Assembly: GCA_028345295.1 (NCBI GenBank)
Contig: JAOMDA010000002.1
Location: 85,329 to 149,328 of the forward strand
Direction: 5' to 3'
Source of the DNA: Candidatus Nitrosopelagicus sp.
GTDB taxonomy: Archaea; Thermoproteota; Nitrososphaeria; Nitrososphaerales; Nitrosopumilaceae
Length of the DNA stretch: 64,000 nt
Of this stretch, positions 52,302 through 61,757 are shown piece after piece; positions within the stretch are counted from its first letter, which is position 1; each line of letters begins with the position of its first letter. The notes under the pieces are model-generated. The model was not told the origin of the DNA and made no database searches. It worked only from the letters and a program-made list of their open reading frames with translations. A program made the position numbers and the translations under genes.

Positions 52302-53309
52302 TCAATTGATATTATGTAGATCCCATGGCTGAGACTCTTTTCTCAAAAATTTTCCCCATCGTTTGATATCTTCATCGACCATAATTTTTACCAAATTCTT
52401 AAATTTTGTTTTAGGTTTCCATTTTAGTATTTTTTTTGCTTTGTTATTGTTTCCTTTTATTATCTGAATATCATTTGGTCTAAAGTTAATTTTCTTTGAT
52501 TTTATTTTTCTAATTGATACATCTGCCACTTTACATGCTTCATTTACGAATTCCCTAATTGAATGTGTTTCACCTGTTGCAAGAATATAATCATCAGGAT
52601 TTTTTTGTTTCATCATAGAGAATATTCCTTCCATATATTCTGGTGCAAATCCCCAATCACGTTTTACAGATAGATCACCTAGTTTCAGTTCTTTTTCAAT
52701 ACCCAATGAAATTTTTGCAACTCCATTTGAAATGGTTCGTGTCACATAGTCAATACCTCTAAGTGGTGATTCATGATTAAATAAAATCCCATTAACTGCA
52801 AACATGCCATATGATTCTCTGTATAAACGAGTAATCCAGTAAGCCTGAACTTTTGCTATTGCATAAGGACTAATTGGATAAAATGGGGTATTTTCATTTT
52901 TTGTTGATGATTTTTCTTTACCAAACATTTCACTTGATGATGCCTGGTAAAATTTAATTTTTTTATTAAATCTCTTAATTTGTTCTAGTAATCTTCCAAC
53001 TCCTGAACCTGTTACATCATATGTATAAAGTGGTTGTTCAAATGATGTGCCAACAAAACTTTGTGCTGCAGTATTGTATACCTCATCAGGATCTGTAATT
53101 TTTAAAATTTCAGAAATTGAACCAGAGTCAAGTAAATCATATGGAACTAATTTTATTTTGTTGAAAATGCCTAAATGATTTAATCTCCAATAGTTTGGCG
53201 TACTAATACTTCTATGTCCTCCAAACACTTTGTATCCTTTGTTTAACAGTAGTTTTGCTAAGTATGCACCATCTTGACCTGTAATGCCTGTTATGAGAGC
53301 TTTTTTCAT
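52302..53309 (-). CDS. gmd: GDP-mannose 4,6-dehydratase
   Basis: The 335-residue enzyme converts GDP-mannose to GDP-4-keto-6-deoxymannose. It has ITGITGQDGAYLAKLLL in parts, the NTAAQSFVGTSFEQP stretch, QASSSEMFGK with the catalytic Thr/Ser and Glu, YPISPYAIAK with Tyr and Lys, and LFNHESPLRG, all specific for this dehydratase. It is the only minus-strand gene of the glycan island. A second-step enzyme (fucose synthase or rhamnose reductase for GDP-sugars) is not adjacent. Its divergent partner is a GT4 glycosyltransferase across 113 bases. Confidence 0.95.
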   Translation of the reverse strand: MKKALITGITGQDGAYLAKLLLNKGYKVFGGHRSISTPNYWRLNHLGIFNKIKLVPYDLLDSGSISEILKITDPDEVYNTAAQSFVGTSFEQPLYTYDVTGSGVGRLLEQIKRFNKKIKFYQASSSEMFGKEKSSTKNENTPFYPISPYAIAKVQAYWITRLYRESYGMFAVNGILFNHESPLRGIDYVTRTISNGVAKISLGIEKELKLGDLSVKRDWGFAPEYMEGIFSMMKQKNPDDYILATGETHSIREFVNEACKVADVSIRKIKSKKINFRPNDIQIIKGNNNKAKKILKWKPKTKFKNLVKIMVDEDIKRWGKFLRKESQPWDLHNIN

Positions 53310-53422
53310 TAAAAATTAAAGATTTTTGTATATAATTAAAGTCTATGTAGAATTAATATTGATTTAGATGAAACTTTTGCTTTATATTAACAAAAATGTA
53401 GATTCTATCGAGAACAATAACT

Positions 53423-54718
53423 ATGAAAATTAGTCTATGTATTGATTATGGTTTACATGCATCAAGTTTAACTTTGGTCACACAGAAATTATTTCTTGAA
53501 TTAGCAAAAAAAATGAATAAGGAAAAAAAATTTATCGTTGCTGCAACAATGCAAGCATCTGCAGGAATAGGTGATGTAAATCAACATTATGATTGTGTTA
53601 GTGTTCCTAACATGGGTGGTTATAATTTTCCAAATAAAACAGTTCTTTCAAGTAAAAATTCATTTATTGGAATTGTTGGAATTGATGAAGTTGTATTAGG
53701 ACCAAAAGTTTTTCGAAGTAATGCTTTATGGAAACGAAACAAGCCTTTAATCGAAGAACAAGTATCTAAATGGAAAAACCAGAGTCATTTAGTTCCACAC
53801 ATTCATACATCAACAATTTCAGACAAAGAACAACTAATTGAATATTTTAATATCCCAGAAACAAAAATTAATGTAATTCCATATGGTGTAGATCATGAAC
53901 AATTCAAACCACCTGAAAATAAGGAATCAACAAGAAAAAAAATATGTAGAGCTTGTTTTCTTAAAGATACACCATATTTTGTTCATGTAAGTGAACGAAA
54001 TTGGGCTAGAAAGAATACTCTTGGTTTGTTTGAAGCCTTTAGGAGAGCAAAATCTAACGGTCTTCCACATTATCTTCTAGTAATCGGAAAAAATGATCAA
54101 GTTGTTTGGGAAGAAGCTCAAAAAATTCCTGGTATTATAATGTGTGGCTATGTACCAGAAGAAAAAATGGTTAATATCATACAAGGCTCTGATGCATTAC
54201 TTTTTCCCTCATTTCATGAAGGATTTGGACTTCCACTGGTAGAATCAATGGCATGTGGTGTTCCTGCAATTACTTCTAACATATTTAGTCCACCTGAAAT
54301 TGTCAAAGATGGAGGATTACTTGTTGATCCACAAAATATATCTGACATAACTGAGAAAATCATGTTATTTGCAAACAATAAAAAACTTCAAGAAGATTTA
54401 TCACAGAATGCATTAAATCGTTCACAAGACTTTTCATGGTCTTTAACTGCTGAAAAAATGTTAAGTTACTTCAAAGATAATATAGAAACTGAACTTGATA
54501 CTGATTTTGAAAGTGATTATGACCAAGCAGCATTTAGAACTATTACTTCAATTTGTCAGGTACACCCAGATCTCAAAATATCTGCTAATAATGACCTTTT
54601 AGAATTTGATTATTCTAGAATTATTAAATGGGCGCTTGAAGTAGGATTTGAGGATCCTTACGTGGGAGATTATTTGATTCCATTGAAAACTTGGCTTGAA
54701 CAAAAGGATGAACAATAA
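53423..54718 (+). CDS. Glycosyltransferase family 4 (group 1)
   Basis: The 431-residue retaining glycosyltransferase has a GT-B fold. The N-terminal half contains a TTxSDKEQL-type site near 133 and NVIPYGVDHEQF. The C-terminal nucleotide-sugar domain has HVSERNWARKN, VIGKN and the donor site FPSFHEGFGLPLVESMACG in parts, with the EX7E glutamates. About 70 extra residues at the C-terminus have no match to the fold. It overlaps the next GT2 gene by one base. Confidence 0.9.
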   Translation: MKISLCIDYGLHASSLTLVTQKLFLELAKKMNKEKKFIVAATMQASAGIGDVNQHYDCVSVPNMGGYNFPNKTVLSSKNSFIGIVGIDEVVLGPKVFRSNALWKRNKPLIEEQVSKWKNQSHLVPHIHTSTISDKEQLIEYFNIPETKINVIPYGVDHEQFKPPENKESTRKKICRACFLKDTPYFVHVSERNWARKNTLGLFEAFRRAKSNGLPHYLLVIGKNDQVVWEEAQKIPGIIMCGYVPEEKMVNIIQGSDALLFPSFHEGFGLPLVESMACGVPAITSNIFSPPEIVKDGGLLVDPQNISDITEKIMLFANNKKLQEDLSQNALNRSQDFSWSLTAEKMLSYFKDNIETELDTDFESDYDQAAFRTITSICQVHPDLKISANNDLLEFDYSRIIKWALEVGFEDPYVGDYLIPLKTWLEQKDEQ

Positions 54719-56478
54719 TGGTATCAAAAACTAGGGTATTACTCGAAAAATCTTTAGAAGTAATTCGTGTATATGGTTTATCATATTTTCTTAGAGTTGC
54801 ATCTAATGAATTATCTAAACAAAAATTTGATCTATTTAGAAATCCAACTGAGGATTATTATTTTCAATTAGAGTCAAAAACTGAGTCACAGGATGCACTG
54901 TACCGTAAATATATGAAAAACTTTGAATTAGAAATTTCAGAAAATATTTTACAATATAAAAATGAATTATTAGAGATTAATCCAAAATTTTCCATTGTAG
55001 TAATAGCTAGTCAAGATAATGTAGAACAAATTGATATGACAATTAAAACAATACAAGAACAGATTTACAGTAATCATGAAATTATTGTACTATATGATAA
55101 GTTAGATAATTCATTCTTTGATAACAAAAAAGAAAGCCATCAAAATATTACATATATTTCAACTATAACCGATCTACAAAAAAACTTCAATGGAGATTAT
55201 ATCTGTTTTTTACAATCAGGTGATAAATTAAGTAAAAATTCACTCTTCAAAGTTTCACAGTTTTTAAACAAGAATATAGATTCAGATGTGGTCTATACAG
55301 ATCATGATTATTTTGATGAAAATAATTTAAGAATTAATCCCTTCTTTAAACCAGATTGGTCTTCATATCTTTTTGATAGTGTTGATTACATAAGTCAATT
55401 TTTAGTTACAAAAAAAGAAATTTTTAATAAAATACAACTTGGTGATGATTTTACAAATCTAAAATATTACATAAGTAAAAAAATTATTGAAAGTTCTAAT
55501 AAAATTGGTCATATTGCTTCACCATTATACAGCATTAATTATGAATTAATTTCCAAAAATCATTCAGAAAATAACAAAAATTCTACCTTTGAAAAAACTA
55601 AAATCATTAATGATTTACATTCTTTGAATAAATCAATAGAATTTAATCTCAAGAATGAACCTCTTGTGACTATTATAATACCAACAAGGAATAATCAAAA
55701 CATCTTAGAGCGATGCATAAAATCAATCACAAAGTCTACTACTTACAAAAATTTTGAGATAATCATAGTGGATAATAATTCCACAGATTCTAATCTAAAG
55801 CAATATTATGCATCACTACCATATATGATTCTAAATTATGATGGACTGTTTAATTTTTCAAAGATGAATAATTTAGCTGTTAAACATGCAAAAGGGGATT
55901 TCTTTTTGTTTCTTAATGATGATACAAAAATTTTAAAAGACGATTGGCTTAACAACTTAGTTAGTCTTTGTAATCAAAATGATGTTGGTGTTGTTGGTCC
56001 AAAACTTATTTTAACAAATCATACAATACAACATGCAGGTTCTATTATATTAGAATCTGGTGCATCATTTCATCCTTTTCAAAATATCGCTGAGGATAGT
56101 CATATACACTTTAATTTTTTAAATGTTATTAGAGAGTGTTCAGCTGTTACTGGAGCTTGTTTGATAACAAAAAAAGAAATTTTTAATGAGATAAATGGAT
56201 TTGATGAAGATTTTGATGTTTATTATGGTGATACAGATCTTTGTCTTAAGATAATTGATTTAGGTTTTAAGATTCTTTATACTCCTTATACTAAACTCAT
56301 ACATGAAGGCTCTCATTCTATAAAGGCTAAAATGCAAAGTAATACATTAGAAGAACAAGCTCATTTTGCAGTAGAAAATTATTATCATTTCATTACAAAA
56401 TGGCCAAAATTAAAAAATGGTGACCAATTTTACAATAGAAATCTAGGATGGGATTACTCAATAAAATCTATTGAGTAA
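54718..56478 (+). CDS. Two-domain glycosyltransferase family 2 (rhamnosyltransferase-like)
   Basis: The 586-residue protein has two GT2-like parts. The N-terminal part (about 75-250: KFSIVVIASQDN, CFLQSGDKLSK) is degenerate at the metal site. The C-terminal part (about 310-570) is complete: VTIIIPTRNNQNILERCIKS in parts, IVDNNSTDSN, FLNDDTKIL with the DxD-type site, CSAVTGACLITKKEIF, DTDLCLK. The latter resembles bacterial O-antigen rhamnosyltransferases, which fits the dTDP-rhamnose genes downstream. Base composition is very AT-rich, even for this genome. Confidence 0.88.
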   Translation: MVSKTRVLLEKSLEVIRVYGLSYFLRVASNELSKQKFDLFRNPTEDYYFQLESKTESQDALYRKYMKNFELEISENILQYKNELLEINPKFSIVVIASQDNVEQIDMTIKTIQEQIYSNHEIIVLYDKLDNSFFDNKKESHQNITYISTITDLQKNFNGDYICFLQSGDKLSKNSLFKVSQFLNKNIDSDVVYTDHDYFDENNLRINPFFKPDWSSYLFDSVDYISQFLVTKKEIFNKIQLGDDFTNLKYYISKKIIESSNKIGHIASPLYSINYELISKNHSENNKNSTFEKTKIINDLHSLNKSIEFNLKNEPLVTIIIPTRNNQNILERCIKSITKSTTYKNFEIIIVDNNSTDSNLKQYYASLPYMILNYDGLFNFSKMNNLAVKHAKGDFFLFLNDDTKILKDDWLNNLVSLCNQNDVGVVGPKLILTNHTIQHAGSIILESGASFHPFQNIAEDSHIHFNFLNVIRECSAVTGACLITKKEIFNEINGFDEDFDVYYGDTDLCLKIIDLGFKILYTPYTKLIHEGSHSIKAKMQSNTLEEQAHFAVENYYHFITKWPKLKNGDQFYNRNLGWDYSIKSIE

Positions 56479-56534
56479 TAATTCAAGAGGAATTTTAAGA
56501 CTAGATTATATTCAACTGGATTCAGGTTTACAAT

Positions 56535-57311
56535 ATGACTACTATTCGTGAGGAAATGTGGAAATTCAAAGGAATTTTATTTAATTTTGCTGTATCTGAT
56601 CTTAAAATTCGCTACAAAAATTCTGTGCTTGGAATAATTTGGAGTTTAGTTGAACCATTACTAATGTTAGGTGTGTTATTTTTTGTATTTTCAACAATGT
56701 TTAAATTTGAAATTGAAAATTTTCCTATCTATCTTTTATTAGGAATTATATGTTATAATTTTTTCAAAAATGGTACAACTTTTGCTTTGAACAGTCTAAC
56801 TAATCGTTCTTCACTTATGACCCAAATTTATTTTCCAAGAGCCATTCCTGGGTTAAGTTCTGGAGTAACTGCCGCAATAATGCTACTTCTTGAGTTAGTT
56901 GTCTTAGGAATTTTTATGGTTGCACTTGAATATACACCTCCAATAACGATTCTTGTTCTACCTTTAATCTTAGCCTTAGAATTTTTACTAGTTTTAGGTA
57001 TGGCATTACCTCTATCTGTACTTAATGTAAAATTCAAAGACACTGAATTTATCTGGATGGTTGTTGTACATGCAGGGTTTTTTCTAACTCCAATTTTTTA
57101 TCAATTTGATATGCTACCAGACTATGTACAATCAGTTTTACAATTTTCTCCTGTAGTACAAGTTGTAACTATGGCACATCATGTAGTTTTATACGGAATT
57201 CTCCCATCAGTTAATTCTGTACTGTATGCAGTAGGTTCAACATCAATAATTGTCATAATTGGATATTTGATATTTAGAAGATATCAAGTAAGAATAGTTG
57301 AGGAGATTTGA
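56535..57311 (+). CDS. ABC-2 type polysaccharide export permease (Wzm-like)
   Basis: The 258-residue protein has about six membrane helices after an amphipathic N-terminus (RYKNSVLGIIWSLVEPLLML in parts, the typical R-x-x-LG-x-W-x-x-x-x-P signature of Wzm/TagG). It should form the channel that carries lipid-linked glycans outward with the ATPase encoded next. The two genes are one base apart and an SD site for the ATPase lies inside this gene. It points to assembly of a glycan in the cytoplasm before export. Confidence 0.92.
   Translation: MTTIREEMWKFKGILFNFAVSDLKIRYKNSVLGIIWSLVEPLLMLGVLFFVFSTMFKFEIENFPIYLLLGIICYNFFKNGTTFALNSLTNRSSLMTQIYFPRAIPGLSSGVTAAIMLLLELVVLGIFMVALEYTPPITILVLPLILALEFLLVLGMALPLSVLNVKFKDTEFIWMVVVHAGFFLTPIFYQFDMLPDYVQSVLQFSPVVQVVTMAHHVVLYGILPSVNSVLYAVGSTSIIVIIGYLIFRRYQVRIVEEI
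57300..57305 (+). promoter_or_regulatory. SD site deciding the start of the ABC ATPase gene
   Basis: A gaggag ends seven bases before the ATG at 57313, supporting that codon rather than the TTG at 57298 that lies on the SD site itself. Confidence 0.6.
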
Positions 57312-57312
57312 A

Positions 57313-58068
57313 ATGGATCAAGATGCTATAACTGTACAAAATGTTTCTAAGCAATTTAGACTGTATCATGAGAAAAGAGATTCTATTTTTGAAGCAGCAA
57401 CTAGTTTCTTTCAAAAGAAACAACATTATGAAATTTTACATGCATTAGATGATGTATCATTTAACGTAAAACATGGTGAAATATTTGGTATAATAGGAAG
57501 TAATGGTGCTGGAAAGACAACACTACTAAGAATAATTTCAAAAATCTATGGACCTGATTCTGGCTCAGTAAATGTTCAAGGAACTATTATTCCAGTACTT
57601 GCCCTAGGTTTAGGCTTTCATCCTGAACTTACTGCCGTGACCAATATTTATCAAAGTAGTGTAATACTTGGTTTTAATAAAAATGAAATTTCTAAACGTG
57701 TTGATGATATAATTAAATTTGCTGAGCTTGAGAAATTCGCTGATACAAAAGTAAAAAATTTTTCTGCTGGAATGCAAATGAGATTGGCTTTTTCTACATC
57801 AGTTTTAGTTGATCCTGACATATTGCTATTAGATGAAGTATTTGCTGTAGGCGATGTAAGTTTTCAAAAAAAATGTTATGATACAATAATGGATTTTAAA
57901 AAACGTGGGAAAGCAATAATATACGTAAGTCATGATATGACAGCGGTAAAAAGTTTCTGTGATACTGTAATGTATTTAGACAAAGGTAAAGTTGGTATGA
58001 TTGGAAAACCTAAAGAAACTGTTAATGCATACATAGAATCACTCAACAAACAAGATCAAAAACATTAA
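57313..58068 (+). CDS. ABC transporter ATPase for polysaccharide export (Wzt-like, short form)
   Basis: The protein of about 251 residues has GIIGSNGAGKTTLLR (Walker A), NFSAGMQMRLAF (signature), ILLLDEVFAVGD (Walker B) and YVSHDMTAV (switch His). The N-terminal VSKQFRLYHEKRDSIFE wording is typical of Wzt/TagH. It lacks the C-terminal carbohydrate-binding domain that some Wzt proteins use to read capped O-antigen, so export probably does not depend on a chain-end mark. It pairs with the permease just upstream. I start at the ATG at 57313. Confidence 0.93.
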   Translation: MDQDAITVQNVSKQFRLYHEKRDSIFEAATSFFQKKQHYEILHALDDVSFNVKHGEIFGIIGSNGAGKTTLLRIISKIYGPDSGSVNVQGTIIPVLALGLGFHPELTAVTNIYQSSVILGFNKNEISKRVDDIIKFAELEKFADTKVKNFSAGMQMRLAFSTSVLVDPDILLLDEVFAVGDVSFQKKCYDTIMDFKKRGKAIIYVSHDMTAVKSFCDTVMYLDKGKVGMIGKPKETVNAYIESLNKQDQKH

Positions 58069-58070
58069 AA

Positions 58071-58080
58071 CATATTTATC
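58071..58080 (+). promoter_or_regulatory. TATA box of the rhamnose gene set
   Basis: The catatttatc element is centred 26 bases before the ATG of rfbC at 58102, which suggests a leaderless transcript separate from the ABC genes. Confidence 0.5.
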
Positions 58081-58101
58081 GTATTTACATTCGTAAACGT
58101 T

Positions 58102-58653
58102 ATGGCATTCACATTCACACGATTAAGCATATCAGATGTTGTACTTGTTGAACCACAATTATTTTCAGATGACAGAGGTTTATTCCATGAGAGCTATAAA
58201 CCATCTATATTTACTGAGAATGGAATTAATACAAAATTTATTCAAGATAATATTTCACATTCAGTTCGTGGTGTAATACGTGGTTTACACTTTCAAAAAA
58301 ATCCGAAAGCCCAAGCTAAGCTAGTAACCGCAGTAAAAGGAGAAATTTTTGATGTTGCAGTAGATATAAGAAAAAACTCTTTAACATACGGAAAATGGGT
58401 TAGCGAAATCCTCTCTGAAGATAATCACAATTTACTTTACGTCCCTGAAGGATTTGCGCATGGTTTTTGTGTTTTAAGTAAAGAGGCTGCGGTGCATTAC
58501 AAAGTAAGTAATGAGTATTCACCAGAGGATGAAGGTGGTATAATTTGGAATGACCCAAGTTTGAATATTAATTGGCCATTAACTGATGTAGTTATTTCAA
58601 ATAATGATAAACAATTACCATTACTAGAAAATTTAAAGAATTATTTTGAATAA
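58102..58653 (+). CDS. rfbC: dTDP-4-dehydrorhamnose 3,5-epimerase
   Basis: The 183-residue cupin enzyme epimerises C3 and C5 of dTDP-4-keto-6-deoxyglucose. It has DDRGLFHESY, the catalytic His63 in RGLHFQKNP, VAVDIRKNS, YVPEGFAHGFCVLS and YSPEDEGGIIWNDP read in parts. It is the third-step enzyme of dTDP-L-rhamnose synthesis and the first of the rfbC-B-D-A set. The typical length is met. Confidence 0.96.
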   Translation: MAFTFTRLSISDVVLVEPQLFSDDRGLFHESYKPSIFTENGINTKFIQDNISHSVRGVIRGLHFQKNPKAQAKLVTAVKGEIFDVAVDIRKNSLTYGKWVSEILSEDNHNLLYVPEGFAHGFCVLSKEAAVHYKVSNEYSPEDEGGIIWNDPSLNINWPLTDVVISNNDKQLPLLENLKNYFE

Positions 58654-58702
58654 AAAATCATTCTGACATTATAGTTAAATAATTAATTCAAAGGTTGTAA
58701 TT

Positions 58703-59698
58703 ATGAAACTTTTAATTTGTGGTGGAATGGGATTCATTGGAAGTACATTTATCAGAAATCACCAAAAGAAGAATCCAAATGATCAAATAATTAACATTGA
58801 TAGTCTTACTACAGGTTCAAACAAAAAAAATCTAGAAGAATTAGATAAAACAAATTATCAATTTATTCAAGATGACATAAAAAATTTTCAGACTGTAGAA
58901 AAATTTGCGAGTGATGTAGATATTATAGTGAACTTTGCAGCTGAAACTCACGTTGATCGAAGTATATCTAATCCAAAACAATTTTTAGAAACAAACATTC
59001 TTGGTACACATTCACTTTTAGAGTCTGCAAAAAAACACGAAAAACTATTCATTCACATATCCACTGATGAACTTTATGGTGATGCTGAAAACCAAGGATC
59101 ATTTACTGAAAAATCAATTTTAAATCCAAGTAATCCATATTCTGCAACAAAAGCTGCAGCAGATCATTTAGTTGGTGCTTTTGCAAAAACCTATGGCACT
59201 AAGTGTATAATTACTAGATGCACCAATAATTTTGGTCCTTATCAATTTCCAGAAAAGCTTATACCAAAAACTATTATTCGAGCACAAAAAGATCTTAAAG
59301 TTCCACTTTATGGTGATGGTAATCAAATCAGGAGTTGGATTTATGCATTGGATCATGTAGAAGCAATCGAATCTTTAATCACGAATGGACAACATGGACA
59401 AATATACAATATTACAGCATGGAATGAAATTTCAAACAAAACTATTGTAGAAAAAATTCTAAGCATAATGGGTAAATCAAATGATCTTATTGAGTATGTA
59501 GGAGATAGACCAGGTCATGACAAACGTTATTCTATTGACTCTTCAAAAATTCAAAATGAATTAGGATGGAAACCACAATTTGATTTTAACGATGCATTAA
59601 AAGAAACAGTGTCATGGTATATAGAAAATAATGCGTGGTGGGAACCACTTGCAGATGAAAAAACCCTTCATCCTCAACCATGGACTCTTAAGTGGTAA
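58703..59698 (+). CDS. rfbB: dTDP-glucose 4,6-dehydratase
   Basis: The 331-residue enzyme has the Rossmann turn GGMGFIGS, NFAAETHVDRSI, ISTDELYGD with the catalytic Thr, Asp and Glu, PYSATKAAADHLV with Tyr and Lys, and TRCTNNFGPYQFPEKLIP read in parts. All are diagnostic of RmlB. It forms dTDP-4-keto-6-deoxyglucose. It lies between rfbC and rfbD, whose start overlaps or abuts its stop. Confidence 0.97.
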   Translation: MKLLICGGMGFIGSTFIRNHQKKNPNDQIINIDSLTTGSNKKNLEELDKTNYQFIQDDIKNFQTVEKFASDVDIIVNFAAETHVDRSISNPKQFLETNILGTHSLLESAKKHEKLFIHISTDELYGDAENQGSFTEKSILNPSNPYSATKAAADHLVGAFAKTYGTKCIITRCTNNFGPYQFPEKLIPKTIIRAQKDLKVPLYGDGNQIRSWIYALDHVEAIESLITNGQHGQIYNITAWNEISNKTIVEKILSIMGKSNDLIEYVGDRPGHDKRYSIDSSKIQNELGWKPQFDFNDALKETVSWYIENNAWWEPLADEKTLHPQPWTLKW

Positions 59699-60597
59699 AT
59701 TTGAAATTCTTAGTTACTGGGGCAGCAGGTTTAGTTGGAAACCAACTAGTAAAAGATTTATCAAATTCACATGATGTTTTTTCTTGCTATAATCAATCAC
59801 AGCCAGAATCTGGCACTCCTTTGAAAATGGATTTACAAAACCATGAAATGATTTCAAATGTTTTACTAGAAACAGAACCAGATGTAGTAATTCATCTTGG
59901 TGCAATGACGGGAGTAGATTCATGCGAAAAAGAAGAGTCTATGGCATTTGATATTAATACAAATGCAACACAGGTAGTTGCTCAACAATGTTCTAAACTA
60001 GATAAATTTTTGATTTATGTGTCAACTGATTATGTATTTGATGGAAATTCAAGCATGTATAGAGAAAGTGATGTTCCAAATCCACTTTCTATTTATGGAA
60101 AATCAAAGCTTGGAGGAGAAAAAATGGTTCAAGAATTTTCTTCAAATTGGTGTATAGCAAGAACAAGTACACCCTTCGGATCACATCCAACAAAGAAAAG
60201 CTTTCCAACATGGATAATTGAAAATGTAAAACAAAAAAAACAGGTAAACATAGTAACAGATCAAATTACTTCTCCAACTTACGTACCAAATCTTTGTCAA
60301 ATGTTAATGGATATCTCTGAAAAAAAAATTAATGGTATAATTCACACATCAGGTGTAACAAGCATCTCACGATATAAAATGGCTGAACTTATTTTTGAAA
60401 AATTTAATCTTGATAAGACATTGTTAAAAGCAGTTTCAAGTGATGAAATGAATTGGATTGCAAAACGACCAAAAAATTCATCACTAGATACAACACTAGC
60501 AAATTCTATCCTAGATAAAAAACCACAATCAATAGAACATAGTCTAAATCAATTCTTTGATGAAATTGATTCAAATGATATTAATAACAATTATTGA
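59692..60597 (+). CDS. rfbD: dTDP-4-dehydrorhamnose reductase
   Basis: The 301-residue enzyme has FLVTGAAGLVGNQL, HLGAMTGVDSCEKEE, YVSTDYVFDG, YGKSKLGGE with the catalytic Tyr and Lys, and a C-terminal RPKNSSLDT signature. It reduces the 4-keto group to give dTDP-L-rhamnose. The GTG at 59692 overlaps rfbB; the TTG at 59701, two bases past the rfbB stop, is an equally possible start giving KFLVTG. It is followed by rfbA after 12 bases. Confidence 0.95.
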   Translation: MVNLKFLVTGAAGLVGNQLVKDLSNSHDVFSCYNQSQPESGTPLKMDLQNHEMISNVLLETEPDVVIHLGAMTGVDSCEKEESMAFDINTNATQVVAQQCSKLDKFLIYVSTDYVFDGNSSMYRESDVPNPLSIYGKSKLGGEKMVQEFSSNWCIARTSTPFGSHPTKKSFPTWIIENVKQKKQVNIVTDQITSPTYVPNLCQMLMDISEKKINGIIHTSGVTSISRYKMAELIFEKFNLDKTLLKAVSSDEMNWIAKRPKNSSLDTTLANSILDKKPQSIEHSLNQFFDEIDSNDINNNY

Positions 60598-60609
60598 GAC
60601 AATTAGAAA

Positions 60610-61683
60610 TTGAAAGGAATAATACTACACGGTGGACATGGGACAAGGCTTAGACCATTAACACATACAGGACCAAAGCAACTACTTCCAATCGCAAACA
60701 AACCAATGTCGCAATATGCATTAGAAGATTTTAGAGAAGCAGGAATTACTGACATTGGAATAATAATTGGTGATGTTTATCCTGAAAAAGTAAAAGAGTA
60801 TTATGGTAACGGAGAAAACTTTGGTGTAAAAATTACATACATCTATCAAGACAAACCAAAAGGAATTTCACATGCGATCAAACTTTGTAAGGATTTTGTT
60901 GGCAAAGAAAAATTTATTGTGTATCTTGGTGATAACATTTTACGAAAAGGACTAATAGATTACAAGAAAAATTTTGAATCATCAAGTATTGATGCAATGA
61001 TTCTTCTTTGTAAAGTAGATGATCCTTCTAGATTTGGAATTGCAGAAATTAATTCCAACTCTAATGCAATTGAAAAAATTATAGAAAAACCAAAGGAACC
61101 AAAATCAGATCTAGCTGTAATCGGTGTTTATTTTTTAACTCCAAAAATTTTTGATGTAATTGATGTTCTAAAACCATCTGCAAGAGGAGAATTAGAAATT
61201 ACTGAAGCTTTACAATTACTAATGAATAATGGAAATTCTATAAAATATGAAACTGTTACTGGTTGGTGGAAAGATACGGGAACACCAGAGGACATTTTAC
61301 ATGCAAATCAACTCGTACTAGATTCTATAGGAAAAGAAAATCAGTTTGTAATAGACAAAGATGCAATAATAAAAAATAATATTGTAATTGGAAATAACAG
61401 TGAGATTTCTACTGACTCACATTTAGAAGGACCACTGATCATAGGAAATAATTGTAAAGTTGGTTCAGGTGTTAGATTAGGACCAAATGTAAGTGTAGGT
61501 AATAATACAGTTTTAGAAAATTGTCATATTGATAATTCTATTCTAATGGAAAACTGTGAAATTAGTAGTAATGTACATTTATCAAGTAGTATTATAGCAA
61601 ATGGCTCTAAAATTGAGGCTAATAATGAGACACATGATACATATCAGCTTTTACTTGGAGAACGATCACAACTTAAAATTTAG
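60610..61683 (+). CDS. rfbA: Glucose-1-phosphate thymidylyltransferase, long form
   Basis: The 357-residue protein has a nucleotidyltransferase domain with LHGGHGTRLRPLTHTGPKQL in parts, IANKPMSQY, YLGDNIL with the metal Asp, IIEKPKEP and TGWWKDTGTPED. A C-terminal left-handed beta-helix (about 250-350) follows, with hexapeptide repeats (IGNNSEI, IGNNCKV, VGNNTVL). The helix is absent from bacterial RmlA and typical of the archaeal long form. It makes dTDP-glucose and completes the rhamnose set. The start is a TTG at 60610. Confidence 0.95.
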   Translation: MKGIILHGGHGTRLRPLTHTGPKQLLPIANKPMSQYALEDFREAGITDIGIIIGDVYPEKVKEYYGNGENFGVKITYIYQDKPKGISHAIKLCKDFVGKEKFIVYLGDNILRKGLIDYKKNFESSSIDAMILLCKVDDPSRFGIAEINSNSNAIEKIIEKPKEPKSDLAVIGVYFLTPKIFDVIDVLKPSARGELEITEALQLLMNNGNSIKYETVTGWWKDTGTPEDILHANQLVLDSIGKENQFVIDKDAIIKNNIVIGNNSEISTDSHLEGPLIIGNNCKVGSGVRLGPNVSVGNNTVLENCHIDNSILMENCEISSNVHLSSSIIANGSKIEANNETHDTYQLLLGERSQLKI

Positions 61684-61757
61684 GTTAAAATGTTTACATC
61701 ACTTTCTCAACAACTTGTTCTCAATACTTTATTCATTAGCTTGGAGATAAAAAAATT

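Noticed and set aside
53310..53422. Possible small RNA between gmd and the GT4 gene
   Set aside because: The 113 bases are AT-rich with TATA-like elements in both directions, but show no stable hairpin or box motif. A plain divergent promoter explains them.
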